Positions 32,947-41,409 of a DNA stretch of 64,000 nucleotides are shown here, one piece after another. Both the position numbers and the translations under genes were made by a program. The stretch lies in contig OY764266.1 in assembly GCA_963668365.1 (NCBI GenBank), forward strand, positions 4,030,001 to 4,094,000, in the 5' to 3' direction. The notes below the pieces were generated by a model. It had not been told where the DNA came from. It saw nothing but the letters and a program-made list of their open reading frames with translations, and did not search any database. Within the stretch, counting starts at the first letter, position 1. The number at the start of each line of letters is the position of its first letter. Origin of the DNA: VXNE01 sp963668365. GTDB taxonomy: Bacteria > Pseudomonadota > Gammaproteobacteria > Pseudomonadales > Azotimanducaceae.

Positions 32947-33879
32947 TCACAGGCCCCAGCATTCTAGCTCGTTGGCAAACACCAGGGGACCACCGTAATG
33001 TTCCCTGATGGCGGCCCGGCTGGCGCTTTCCCGGCCCAAGGTGCGGCTGGTTCGGTAGCCAAGAAACACCATGCGCGCGTTCGCGCGCTGGGCGATACGG
33101 CCGATCTGGGACGGCCGCACGAACCGCTCCCGCACCTCGCCACGGGCGAAGTCCGGAATGGCAAGGTGGATCACCAATGCGTCCACATCCTTGGCAAATC
33201 CCGCGACGATGTCGTTGCGATTGTTGAAATTGCCGGTGAACACGATCGATTGCCCGGCGATTTCTACCCGCCACGCAAGGCTTGGCACGTCGCCGTGGTG
33301 CACCGGGACGGCCGACAGGCTGAGGTCCTTCGTGCCGAACCGCGCCCATCGACGCTGTCCCGTGGCGGGTACGCTACGGGCGTTGATCTTGTATCCCCCC
33401 GGGCTCGCAAACGACAGGTATCCCGCCAGGTGCGAGTACGCCCCGCCAGGTCCGATCAGGCGTTCGACAAACTCCCTGGTCGACGGGTAGGCGTCGTCGC
33501 CGTCCGGGCCGAGAACGGTCAGCGGGCGAACCCTGTCCGCATTGCGAGACCCCGCCACAAAGCCCGGAAAGTCCGCCGTGCGGGGGGCCAGCAGGTTGGT
33601 AAAGACGATGGCGTCGAGGTCGCGAAAGTCCGCGCCCGCCTCGTCAAAGCGCAGGGAACTGCCGGGACCGGGGTCGACCAGCAGCAACGCGCGGTCGTCC
33701 CGCCAAACCAGGTAGCTCGCCGCGCTGCGGCGATCATTGAGTTCCTCGCCGCCGGATCCGAGCGTCTGGACCCAGACGCCCTCGTCCCCGCAAAAGGGTT
33801 CTCTTGGCTGCGCAACGGCGCAGGCTGCAGCCAGGACGCAGACAGAATACCAACCGGCGCGTCGAGCGAATCGAATCAT
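32947..33879 (-). CDS. Secreted MBL-fold (RNase Z/arylsulfatase-like) protein lacking the HxHxDH metal motif
   Basis: A 310-residue exported protein with signal WYSVCVLAAACAVA. The fold is recognisable from VQTLGSGGEELNDRRSAASYLVW, LLLVDPGPGSS and YSHLAGYLS. In relatives the strand after the acidic motif reads TH-x-H-x-DHTADFPG; here it is TNLLAPRTADFPGF, so at least three zinc ligands are missing. A later SAVPVHHGDVPSLAWRVE and VFTGNFNNRND keep the outline of other motifs. It may be a catalytically dead binding protein or use a different site. The start ATG at 33879 overlaps the nadE stop (ATGA). Confidence 0.78.
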   Translation of the reverse strand: MIRFARRAGWYSVCVLAAACAVAQPREPFCGDEGVWVQTLGSGGEELNDRRSAASYLVWRDDRALLLVDPGPGSSLRFDEAGADFRDLDAIVFTNLLAPRTADFPGFVAGSRNADRVRPLTVLGPDGDDAYPSTREFVERLIGPGGAYSHLAGYLSFASPGGYKINARSVPATGQRRWARFGTKDLSLSAVPVHHGDVPSLAWRVEIAGQSIVFTGNFNNRNDIVAGFAKDVDALVIHLAIPDFARGEVRERFVRPSQIGRIAQRANARMVFLGYRTSRTLGRESASRAAIREHYGGPLVFANELECWGL

Positions 33880-35795
33880 CGCAACTGCTCCAGGGACTTG
33901 AGCGCCGCGTTTGCATCCGCCTCGTCCGGCATTCGCCAATCGCCGCGAGGAGACAGCGCCACGGTACCGACCTTGGGTCCCGCCGGCAACGTCGTGCGTT
34001 TGAACTGGGCTTCAAAGAAGCGCCGGAAGAAGACCTTCAGCCAGCGCATGATGTCCTCGCCCGAATAGTCCTTCCCGAATGCGAGGGTTGCGAGCGCGTA
34101 GATCTTGGCGGGTGCCGCGCCCGCGCGAATGTAGTGGTAGAGAAAGAAGTCATGCAGTTCGTACGGGCCGATGATCGTCTCCGTCTTTTGCGCCACCGCA
34201 CCGCTCTCGGACGGCACGAGTTCCGGCGTAATGGGGGTGTCGAGCACGCGTTCCAGCACGGCCGCCAGCTCGGCCCCGGCGCGATGGCGTCCATACCATC
34301 GGACGAGATAGGCGACCATGGTCTTCGGCACGCTGGCATTGACGTTGTAGTGTGCCATGTGATCCGCGTTGAATGTGCACCAGCCGAGGGCGAGTTCGGA
34401 CAGATCGCCCGTGCCCACAACGACGCCGCGGGCCTGATTCGCGATGTCGAAGAGGATCTGCGTGCGCTCGCGAGCCTGGACGTTCTCGAACGTCACGTCA
34501 TACGCGCCGTCGTGCCCGATGTCGTCCAGGTGAGAGCGGACCGCTTCTTCGATGGATATTTCCCGAATGGCCGCCCCCGCCGCCTTTGCCAGTCGCTTGG
34601 CAGACGCGTTCGTGTGCGCGGTGGTGCCGGGTCCAGGCATGGTGATCGCGAGCAGCGAGTCGGCGGACAAGTCGTTCAGGGCCAGGGCGTCGAGGCAGAC
34701 AAGGAACGCCAGCGTGGAGTCGAGCCCGCCGGAAAGTCCGATGACCGGATGCGTGCTGCCCGCGGCGCGCAGGCGGCGCGCAAGTCCGGTCGCCTGAATC
34801 GCGAGCACGTCCTTCGCCCGCGCATCGAACTCGTGCTCATCGTCCGGCACGAATGGATGCTTCGGGTAGCGCCGCAGCGTGTCCTCGAGGCGTTGCCGCG
34901 TGCCCGAAACCGTCACGGGATAGGCGTCCCCTCGCCGGCTGCCGGCGAATGTCGAGTTGCGGCCGCGCTCGCGGCGTAGTCTCTGGCAGTCGAAATCCAC
35001 CGCCAGAGCGCAGCCGTCCAGGCGAAAACGCTCCGACTCGCCAAGCATCCAGCCATTCTCCGCGGCCAGCAGGTGGCCGCCATAGACGACATCCTTGGTC
35101 GATTCACAGGGACCGCTCGACGCGTACAGGTAGCCGCAGACGAGCCGCGCGCTCTGCATGCGCACGAGATCGCGCCGGTAGTCGGCTTTCGCCACGAGTT
35201 CGTTGCTGGCGGAGAGATTGACAACGATGTCCGCCCCGGCAAGGGCGTGGCCCACGCTCGGCGGCAACGGCGACCAGAGGTCCTCGCAGACCTCGACGGC
35301 GAACCGGGTTCCGCCGATGTCGAACAGTTGCCTCGGGTTCATGGCAAATCGGCCGAGGCGCTCGTCGTCCACCGCGACCGCAACGTCCTCGCCGGAAGCG
35401 AACCAGCGCTTCTCGTAGTACTCCTCGTGGTTCGGCAGCGCCGACTTCGGCACCGCGCCCACGACCCGTCCGCCCGCGCAGACGAATCCCGCATTCAGGA
35501 GGCGCCCATCGGGGAGGCGCCAGGGCGCCCCGACGACAAGGGCCGCGTCGCCGGTTTCGCCCGCTATCCCGGCGAGCGCTTCCTGCGACGCCGCAAGCAG
35601 GTCCTCGGCGCCGAACAGGTCTTCGCAGCTATAGCCGGTGACACCGAGTTCCGGCGTGACGACCAAGGATGCGCCGCCGGCGGCCAGTTCCCGATACGCG
35701 TCGAGGAGCGCCTCCGCATTGGCCGCCGGATCGGCCACGCGCACACGTGTCGCGGCAGCCCCAACGCGAACAAAACCGAACTGCGAGTAGTCCAT
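33876..35795 (-). CDS. nadE: Glutamine-dependent NAD+ synthase
   Basis: The final step of NAD synthesis, amidating deamido-NAD with glutamine-derived ammonia. The 639-residue protein has an N-terminal nitrilase-type glutaminase (Glu in VVTPELGVTGY, Lys in VPKSALPNHEEYYE, Cys in FAVEVCEDLWSP). The C-terminal synthase domain has the ATP-pyrophosphatase loop IGLSGGLDSTLAF near residue 353 and VGTGDLSELALGWCTF. The length fits the long glutamine-dependent class. Together with nadD at 1668 the window carries two of the final NAD genes. The MBL-like gene follows with a 4-nt overlap. Confidence 0.96.
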   Translation of the reverse strand: MDYSQFGFVRVGAAATRVRVADPAANAEALLDAYRELAAGGASLVVTPELGVTGYSCEDLFGAEDLLAASQEALAGIAGETGDAALVVGAPWRLPDGRLLNAGFVCAGGRVVGAVPKSALPNHEEYYEKRWFASGEDVAVAVDDERLGRFAMNPRQLFDIGGTRFAVEVCEDLWSPLPPSVGHALAGADIVVNLSASNELVAKADYRRDLVRMQSARLVCGYLYASSGPCESTKDVVYGGHLLAAENGWMLGESERFRLDGCALAVDFDCQRLRRERGRNSTFAGSRRGDAYPVTVSGTRQRLEDTLRRYPKHPFVPDDEHEFDARAKDVLAIQATGLARRLRAAGSTHPVIGLSGGLDSTLAFLVCLDALALNDLSADSLLAITMPGPGTTAHTNASAKRLAKAAGAAIREISIEEAVRSHLDDIGHDGAYDVTFENVQARERTQILFDIANQARGVVVGTGDLSELALGWCTFNADHMAHYNVNASVPKTMVAYLVRWYGRHRAGAELAAVLERVLDTPITPELVPSESGAVAQKTETIIGPYELHDFFLYHYIRAGAAPAKIYALATLAFGKDYSGEDIMRWLKVFFRRFFEAQFKRTTLPAGPKVGTVALSPRGDWRMPDEADANAALKSLEQLR

Positions 35796-35931
35796 GCGGG
35801 GATTCTAGCCCGGAACGCGTGCCCGGAAGGCTGCTCGCCGACGGCACTCGACCGCCGTCCATGACGAATCGCACGAACAGAACGTACAATCCGCAGCCTG
35901 AACGCACCGGACATGGGCGCGGAAGACCCGC

Positions 35932-37050
35932 ATGAACTTCGAATTCTCGGAAGAGCAGAACCTGCTGCGCGAACAGGCGACCGGATTTCTCCAGGACCAG
36001 TGTCCACCGAGCGCGGTGCGCGCGATCCTGGAAGGCGCCGCGTCATTCGACACCGAGCTGTTCCGCGGCATTGCGGAAATGGGTTGGACAGCCGCGGCCA
36101 TACCGGAAAAGCACGGCGGTCTCGGACTCTCCTATCTCGAGCTGTGCGTGATCGCCGAGGAGCTTGGGCGTGTCGTGGCGCCGGTGCCCTTCTCCTCGTC
36201 GGTGTACCTGGCGACGGAAGCACTGCTCCTCGCCGGCAACGAAGCGCAGCGGGAAGCCTGGTTGCCGAAGCTCGCATCCGGCGCCGCGATCGGCACGTTT
36301 GCGCTTGCCGAAGGGACGGGGCAGCCGTCGCCGGACCGCATCGACACGTCGTACGAAAACGGCAGCCTGAACGGAACCAAGATGCCGGTGGCAGACGGCG
36401 ATATCGCGGATTTCGCGGTGGTCGTCGCGAGGTGCGGCCGAGGGGACGGCGCAAGCCTCTGCCTGGTACCTCTCGATGCCGACGGCGTGGCCCGGACTAC
36501 GGTTGCGACCCTGGATCCCACCCGGTCGCATGCCAGGATGAATTTCGACAACGCGCGCGCGGAGCCTCTCGGCGCTGCGGGAGAAGGCTGGGAGCTCACG
36601 CGCGGGATTCTCGATCGCGCCGCCGTGCTGTTCGCCTGGGAACAGGTGGGCGGCGCGAACGCAGCGCTGGAACAGGCGAAAGAGTACGCGATGGGCCGCT
36701 ACGCCTTCGGACGACCGATCGCCGGGTTCCAGGCCATCAAGCACAAGCTCGCCAACATCTACGTGAAGAACACGCTTGCGCGCTCGAACTGCTATTACGG
36801 CGCCTGGGCGTTGTCGACCGATGCCGGCGAACTGCCCCTGGCGGCCGCCACAGCCAGGGTCAGCGCAATCCAGGCCTATTACTTCGCGTCCAAGGAGAAC
36901 ATCCAGACCCACGGGGGCATGGGTTTCACCTGGGAGTTCGACTGCCAGTTCCACTACCGGCGCGCGAAGCTCCTGTCCGTGAACATCGGCAGTGAACGCA
37001 CATGGCAGGACCGACTGATCTCCGCGATCGAAGCTGGCCAGGCGGCCTGA
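35932..37050 (+). CDS. Acyl-CoA dehydrogenase family protein (first of a pair)
   Basis: A 372-residue flavoprotein. It begins MNFEFSEEQNLLREQATGFL, with the FAD/acyl-CoA fold segments AAIPEKHGGLGLSYLEL and ALAEGTGQPSPD. The C-terminal domain is YAFGRPIAGFQAIKHKLANIY followed by ENIQTHGGMGFTWEFD. The usual catalytic Glu position near the C-terminus was not assigned with certainty. It lies 13 bp before a second acyl-CoA dehydrogenase; such pairs often form heterotetramers acting on steroid side-chains or other bulky CoA esters, which is inference here. Confidence 0.9.
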   Translation: MNFEFSEEQNLLREQATGFLQDQCPPSAVRAILEGAASFDTELFRGIAEMGWTAAAIPEKHGGLGLSYLELCVIAEELGRVVAPVPFSSSVYLATEALLLAGNEAQREAWLPKLASGAAIGTFALAEGTGQPSPDRIDTSYENGSLNGTKMPVADGDIADFAVVVARCGRGDGASLCLVPLDADGVARTTVATLDPTRSHARMNFDNARAEPLGAAGEGWELTRGILDRAAVLFAWEQVGGANAALEQAKEYAMGRYAFGRPIAGFQAIKHKLANIYVKNTLARSNCYYGAWALSTDAGELPLAAATARVSAIQAYYFASKENIQTHGGMGFTWEFDCQFHYRRAKLLSVNIGSERTWQDRLISAIEAGQAA

Positions 37051-37063
37051 GAGGAGGCGCGCC

Positions 37064-38272
37064 ATGGACTTTAGCGACACCCCCGAAGAAGCGGCGTTCC
37101 GGCGCGAAGCGCGGGAATGGCTGCAAGCCAATGTCCCCTCGAAGGACGAACTCGAGGGGCTCGACGAGGTGCAGCGCGCCAAGCTCTGGCAAATGCGCAA
37201 GTACGAAGCCGGCTGGGCCTGCATCCGCTGGCCCCGGGAGTACGGCGGACGCGGCGCCTCGGCCATGGAACAGGTCATCTGGAACCAGGAGGAATCGTCC
37301 GTCCGCGTCCCCCAGGGGGTATTCGCGATCGGCCAGGGGATGGCGGCGCCGACGATGATGGCCTGGGCGACGGAAGAGCAGAAGCTCAGATGCCTGCCGC
37401 CGCTTGCGTCCGGCGAACACATCTGGTGCCAGTTGTTCAGCGAGCCCGCCGGCGGCTCGGATCTCGCAGCGTTGCGCACCCGGGCGGAAAAGGACGGGGA
37501 CGAGTGGGTGATCAACGGCCAGAAGATATGGACCTCGGGCGCGCAATACAGCGACTACGCGATCCTGGTCGTTCGCACGGACCCGGAGGCGCCGAAACAC
37601 AAGGGGCTGACCTACTTCTTCATCGACATGAAGTCACCGGGCATCGAGATCAAACCCATCAGGCAGATTTCCGGCGAGTCGAACTTCAACGAGGTCTATT
37701 TCACCGACGTGCGGATTCCCGACGAACAGCGTCTCGGCGCCGTGGGCCAGGGATGGCAGGTTGCCATCACGACACTGATGAACGAACGGGCCGCCATCGG
37801 AAGCGGCGGAGGACTCGGCTTCAAACAGGTGTTCGAGCTCGCGCAGCGCATCGAGATCGACGGCCGTCCCGCCGTCGAGGACAGATCGGTGCGCGCCCGC
37901 CTCGCCGACTGGTACGTACAGGAGTCCGGCCTGCGGTTCACCGGCTACCGGGCCATGTCGGCCCTGTCGAGGGGCGAGATGCCCGGACCCGAGAATTCCA
38001 TCGGCAAACTTGTCGGCGCCTCCAAATCCCAAGACATGGCATCGTTCGCGATCGACCTGCTGGAAATGTCCGGCATCGTCACGGACCCCGATCTGGCGTG
38101 GCGCTCGGGGATGGTCCACGATACGTTCATGGGCGCTCCGGGCCTGCGCATCGCCGGCGGCACCGACGAGATCATGCTCAACATCCTCGCCGAGCGCGTG
38201 CTGGGAATGCCCCAGGACGTGCGCGTCGACAAGGGCATTCCGTTCAGCAAGGTGCCGACCAGCGCTTCCTGA
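37064..38272 (+). CDS. Acyl-CoA dehydrogenase family protein (second of a pair)
   Basis: A 402-residue flavoprotein starting MDFSDTPEEAAFRREAREWL. It carries WPREYGGRGASAMEQVIWNQE, the FAD-binding LFSEPAGGSDLAALRTRAEKDG, WVINGQKIWTSGAQYSDYAIL and the C-terminal RIAGGTDEIMLNILAERVLGMP. The last of these is a strong family signature. SD-like GAGAGGAGG lies about 7 nt before the ATG. It is the partner of the preceding gene in a two-gene operon; the substrate is unknown. Confidence 0.94.
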   Translation: MDFSDTPEEAAFRREAREWLQANVPSKDELEGLDEVQRAKLWQMRKYEAGWACIRWPREYGGRGASAMEQVIWNQEESSVRVPQGVFAIGQGMAAPTMMAWATEEQKLRCLPPLASGEHIWCQLFSEPAGGSDLAALRTRAEKDGDEWVINGQKIWTSGAQYSDYAILVVRTDPEAPKHKGLTYFFIDMKSPGIEIKPIRQISGESNFNEVYFTDVRIPDEQRLGAVGQGWQVAITTLMNERAAIGSGGGLGFKQVFELAQRIEIDGRPAVEDRSVRARLADWYVQESGLRFTGYRAMSALSRGEMPGPENSIGKLVGASKSQDMASFAIDLLEMSGIVTDPDLAWRSGMVHDTFMGAPGLRIAGGTDEIMLNILAERVLGMPQDVRVDKGIPFSKVPTSAS

Positions 38273-38458
38273 AGGACTCGGTTAGCCATTCTTTCCATGG
38301 TTGAATAATCGTCGCGCAGCGGCGGACTATGGACCGCGCTGTCTCCGCGCACGGGACGCCGAACTTGCACCGGCACACCATGCCCGGTTTCCGTGAATCG
38401 CATCGAGGAGACATAATTTGAACGTATGCCGGGACCGGACAGACCGAAAGGTCCGCAG

Positions 38459-38845
38459 TCATTGCCAGACGGCGTGCGCGTAATGCTCGAGAATGCGCTC
38501 GTCCCTGGTGACCAGGGTGCTGCCGGAATAGGCGGATTGCGCAACGATGAGCCTGTCGAAAGGATCGCGCGTCCAGGACTGTCGTTCGGCTTCCGCCACG
38601 ACGGCATGAAAGGGCTCCGGGCATAGCACCAGTCCGATGGCTCCGGCGAGTTCGTCGACAACCACGGCGGCAGGCACCGCCAGCCGATCGATCTCGTACA
38701 GGTACTGCAGTTCCAATCTTGCCATTGGTGATATGCCAAGCTCATGCGTGTTGAGCAGGTCTTTGACCGTGCCCGGAAGGAGGTCGAACCGGCCGGCGTA
38801 GAGCCACGCGACGACATGCGTATCGAGATGAATCAGGGTCGCCAC
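38459..38845 (-). CDS. PIN-domain ribonuclease toxin (VapC-like)
   Basis: A 128-residue PIN protein. The acidic residues are in IHLDTHVVAWL (Asp near residue 8), the SPMARLELQYL glutamate, and the DPFDRLIVAQ and LVTRDERI aspartates. This fits VapC-type toxins that cut RNA. It overlaps the preceding antitoxin gene by 13 nt on the same strand, the usual antitoxin-first layout. This region begins the A+T-richer accessory segment. Confidence 0.92.
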   Translation of the reverse strand: MATLIHLDTHVVAWLYAGRFDLLPGTVKDLLNTHELGISPMARLELQYLYEIDRLAVPAAVVVDELAGAIGLVLCPEPFHAVVAEAERQSWTRDPFDRLIVAQSAYSGSTLVTRDERILEHYAHAVWQ

Positions 38846-39057
38846 TCGTCAGACCAGTCGAGGTGTACCAAGGACTCCGGATCGCACTGCATGAAGCCGG
38901 GATGCGGCTTGATGTTCGCCAGTTTGTCCGGCTTCTCTTCTGGGACGATCTTGAGAATTCTGCCGTTGCGCTCAATCTCCACGGGAATACCGGTGGCCAG
39001 CACACGGTCCAGGACACGGAAGAGATCCGCACGCAGTTTCGAAACGGAATAGCGCAT
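38833..39057 (-). CDS. Phd/YefM-like antitoxin
   Basis: A 74-residue antitoxin. The N-terminal DNA-binding part, MRYSVSKLRADLFRVLDRVL, is followed by PVEIERNGRILKIVP, typical of the Phd/YefM family. The C-terminal HPGFMQCDPESLVHLDWSDEW would contact the PIN toxin. It overlaps vapC-like 38459 by 13 nt. A-T-rich palindromic sequence directly upstream is a likely autoregulatory site. Confidence 0.9.
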   Translation of the reverse strand: MRYSVSKLRADLFRVLDRVLATGIPVEIERNGRILKIVPEEKPDKLANIKPHPGFMQCDPESLVHLDWSDEWRP

Positions 39058-39087
39058 GACAGCCGCCAGTCATTTCACGGGCCGCAG

Positions 39088-39134
39088 TCTATATTCATAG
39101 TCTTGTACGTGCAACAATATTGTACCGTACTATG
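39088..39134 (-). promoter_or_regulatory. Likely promoter/operator of the toxin-antitoxin pair
   Basis: On the minus strand, TATAGA at 39088-39093 and TTGCAC at 39109-39114 (15-nt spacing; TTGTTG at 18 is the alternative) form a plausible promoter upstream of the antitoxin ATG. The same stretch contains the 10-bp palindrome ACAATATTGT (39114-39123) and the inverted pair CATAGT/ACTATG (39096-39101 and 39129-39134). Such palindromes are typical for Phd-type autorepression. Confidence 0.45.
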
Positions 39135-39354
39135 GGGCTATCGGTCGTCCCGGGACCGTGCCGGCACATCACCGCGCACGGCCTTCGATCTCCGCCGCGT
39201 CGCGCACCGGAAAACTGAGACGATGCATCCGCCACAAGCGGATTCGATGAGCTAGTCGCTAGAAGACCGTAGTGGGAGGGTCGCCAACCCACCGCCTGAA
39301 ATGCAACCTGATTGTTAACATCAGCGCCGATCAAGGAACCTAGGAGTATCAACA

Positions 39355-40068
39355 GTGCCCGGATGGGTGTACGTCATCACCAACGATTCGATGCCCGAAC
39401 TCGTCAAGATCGGCTTCACGACAAGACACCCAAGGGAACGAGCTAAGGAATTGGAAGGCACAAACGTGCCCGGTTCCTTCGTCGTCGAATATGCCGCACT
39501 GGTAGAACAACCTCGCGATCTGGAGTATGACGTGCAGAAGCACCTCTCCAGTTTCGGTCTCAGGGTAGACAAGGAGTGGTTTCGTTGCGACGTTGGCATC
39601 GCGATTTGGTCCATTGGAGAGGTTTATGATGGGAAGATTGCCGAATGGTACTCTGACGAAGCGGACGAGGCGCGAATAAGGGCAGAGACTGAGATCGCTC
39701 TTTACAGGAAACGCCTTGCTGACCGCGACAAATATGAGGACAAGCTAAGGCGAGAAAACCAACAGCAAGAAATCACTCAATGCCTGGACAAGACGCGCAG
39801 GAAACTCATGCTGGAATCAGCAATAGTGATTCGCGATAACCCCCGTGCTTTCCCCCGTCTCGGGAAACTGAATGTAATAAGGCTACACATTACTGTCGTT
39901 GTGGGTCTTTGTGTGTTTTGGGGCCTGTACTTCGGACTTGCCTTTGGGTCGGCAGGCGAGACCGACCGCAATTGGCAGGAACAGATGTCTTTGAGTCTGT
40001 CTTTCAGCCTCGTATTCAGCGCGGGTTCGTATCTGATCGCAACTTTTTCCGGTGCGATCATCTCTTAG
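39355..40068 (+). CDS. GIY-YIG (T5orf172/MUG113-type) nuclease-domain protein with C-terminal membrane segments
   Basis: A 237-residue protein. Residues about 4-85 form the GIY-YIG-like domain: GWVYVITNDSMPELVKIGFTT (spaced Y-I...KIG), RHPRERAKELEGTNVP, and the Glu in LEYDVQKHL. A charged coiled coil follows (about 95-160). Two hydrophobic segments follow, LHITVVVGLCVFWGLYFGLAF and LSFSLVFSAGSYLIATF. The start is a GTG at 39355. The TAG at 40066 is followed in the same frame by another open stretch to 40494, so this may be the 5' part of a longer interrupted gene. Codon use is visibly less GC-rich than in the flanking core genes. Confidence 0.75.
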   Translation: MPGWVYVITNDSMPELVKIGFTTRHPRERAKELEGTNVPGSFVVEYAALVEQPRDLEYDVQKHLSSFGLRVDKEWFRCDVGIAIWSIGEVYDGKIAEWYSDEADEARIRAETEIALYRKRLADRDKYEDKLRRENQQQEITQCLDKTRRKLMLESAIVIRDNPRAFPRLGKLNVIRLHITVVVGLCVFWGLYFGLAFGSAGETDRNWQEQMSLSLSFSLVFSAGSYLIATFSGAIIS

Positions 40069-40113
40069 CACAGACGGAATCTCGCAAAGATCAAAAAGCG
40101 GCAACACGGCCTA

Positions 40114-40494
40114 TTGCTCCCCGTGCGGCGTCTGTTTCCTGACGTTGAAAAGGAAATTGCCTACTATAAAGAGAGGTCTCATTTGGACGAACCACCGAGC
40201 TTTATTACTCCGTTTCCAGCCAGTCTCCAAAACGCCATCGGCGGGAAGGCGTACGTCACTGGCGGTCAGTTCTCGGGAACAATCAGGAACTCAACCCAAG
40301 ATTGGGTCGTAACGCTTGTGGTTGTGCGTATACCGCTGGCTTACGAACCATGCTCTTTCAGAGTGACCACTTGCGTCTTACCGGGCCAGGAGGAAGACTT
40401 TGAATTCTCGGTCGACCCAACCGCAGCTGATAGTGAACACAATGAGAAATTCTCCTGGACCATTCACCAGACTTTTGGTTATAGAATTGCCTGA
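40114..40494 (+). CDS. Uncharacterised ORF in frame with the upstream GIY-YIG gene, possibly its C-terminal part
   Basis: An open frame ending with TGA at 40494 and containing GQFSGTIRNSTQDWVVTLVVVRI, a beta-sandwich-like stretch, and VLPGQEEDFEFSVDP. The only starts are a TTG at 40114 and a GTG at 40123, neither with a ribosome-binding site. The frame is open back to the TAG of the GIY-YIG gene at 40066 and is the same frame, so readthrough or a nonsense mutation is possible. No family is recognised with confidence. Confidence 0.5.
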   Translation: MLPVRRLFPDVEKEIAYYKERSHLDEPPSFITPFPASLQNAIGGKAYVTGGQFSGTIRNSTQDWVVTLVVVRIPLAYEPCSFRVTTCVLPGQEEDFEFSVDPTAADSEHNEKFSWTIHQTFGYRIA

Positions 40495-40586
40495 CGTCCG
40501 GTTGATAACAGGATATCGCCGTCCAGGACTTTTCCAGAGAGAATTCACTCTCTTGCTCGTTAATCGCGAGATTAGGGTCAATATGT

Positions 40587-41207
40587 ATGAATGAAGACTT
40601 GCAGATCAAGAACTCGTTGGCAAAATCAATGAGTTTGGCCAGTTGGATTACCGATCATCTGAATGGACTCACGATCAAGAACCTTCCGCACGACAGGCGG
40701 TTGCAGATGGCGATGGCTTGTCAACACCTCGCCATTGAACACTCTCAAGCTATCATCGCTCTCATTGACAAAGGGTGGTATGGGTCAGCCCTCGCACTTC
40801 AGCGCCCGCTTTTCGAAGCAGTGGTCCGAGGTGTGTGGTTGAGGTATACCGCCACGGATCACGAGATAGATGAGGCTGCCAAGGGTCATTTCCCGGATCT
40901 GGAGAGAATGACCAGCAAATCTCCGGAATCAATGAACCAAGGCGATGCTCCGCCGCTGAAAGTGTTGAAAGATCATTGGTGGCGACAACTGTGCGGCTAC
41001 ACGCATGGAGGACCAGAACAGCTTCTGGCGCGGTTGGATCACACCGGAATTCAGGCGAATTATCGGACAGAGGAAATTTTGGCGGCACTGCGTTGGTCGG
41101 ATGTGCAATTGCTCGCCGCGATTGAGATGGCAACTGCCGCCGATAGCGCATCGCTTGTCCAAGCTATTGTGGGCCACAAGACTGGGTTTGAACTGCCACC
41201 AAGCTAA
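40587..41207 (+). CDS. Uncharacterised helical protein
   Basis: A 206-residue protein, mostly alpha-helical, with AIIALIDKGWYGSALALQRPLFEAVVRGVWLRY (positions 40752-40850) and KDHWWRQLCGYTHGG. The pattern of Arg-Pro-hydrophobic-Glu in a long helix plus a late His-Gly-Gly resembles a widespread uncharacterised family often found in accessory regions. I do not assign a function. It starts at ATG 40587 with no strong ribosome-binding site. The region has lower GC than its surroundings, which suggests recent transfer. Confidence 0.7.
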   Translation: MNEDLQIKNSLAKSMSLASWITDHLNGLTIKNLPHDRRLQMAMACQHLAIEHSQAIIALIDKGWYGSALALQRPLFEAVVRGVWLRYTATDHEIDEAAKGHFPDLERMTSKSPESMNQGDAPPLKVLKDHWWRQLCGYTHGGPEQLLARLDHTGIQANYRTEEILAALRWSDVQLLAAIEMATAADSASLVQAIVGHKTGFELPPS

Positions 41208-41332
41208 GACGACCGCGTCACTCGTCGGAAAGTTCCGCTATCCCGAAATACCGTCCGCCCACTGGCGCACGACGGCCACCGCTTCTCCAGCAGGTCATCG
41301 CGGGCGTAGACCGAAGGCACCGGCTATCGGGC

Positions 41333-41359
41333 ACTTGCAAAAGTGTTGAAAACCCCAAC
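41333..41359 (+). promoter_or_regulatory. Sigma-32-like heat-shock promoter upstream of clpB
   Basis: CTTGCAA at 41333-41339 (consensus CTTGAAA) and CCCCAACC at 41352-41359 (consensus CCCCATNT) are separated by 12 bp and sit about 50 bp before the clpB start. This fits heat-shock control of clpB. Confidence 0.65.
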
Positions 41360-41409
41360 CTATGCGTTGGTAGAAAACTGATCCACGAACGGCTCCACGG
41401 GGTTCCCGC

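Noticed and set aside
38273..38458. A further gene between the acyl-CoA dehydrogenase and the PIN toxin
   Set aside because: Only short antisense frames; no start with a ribosome-binding site and no recognisable product.
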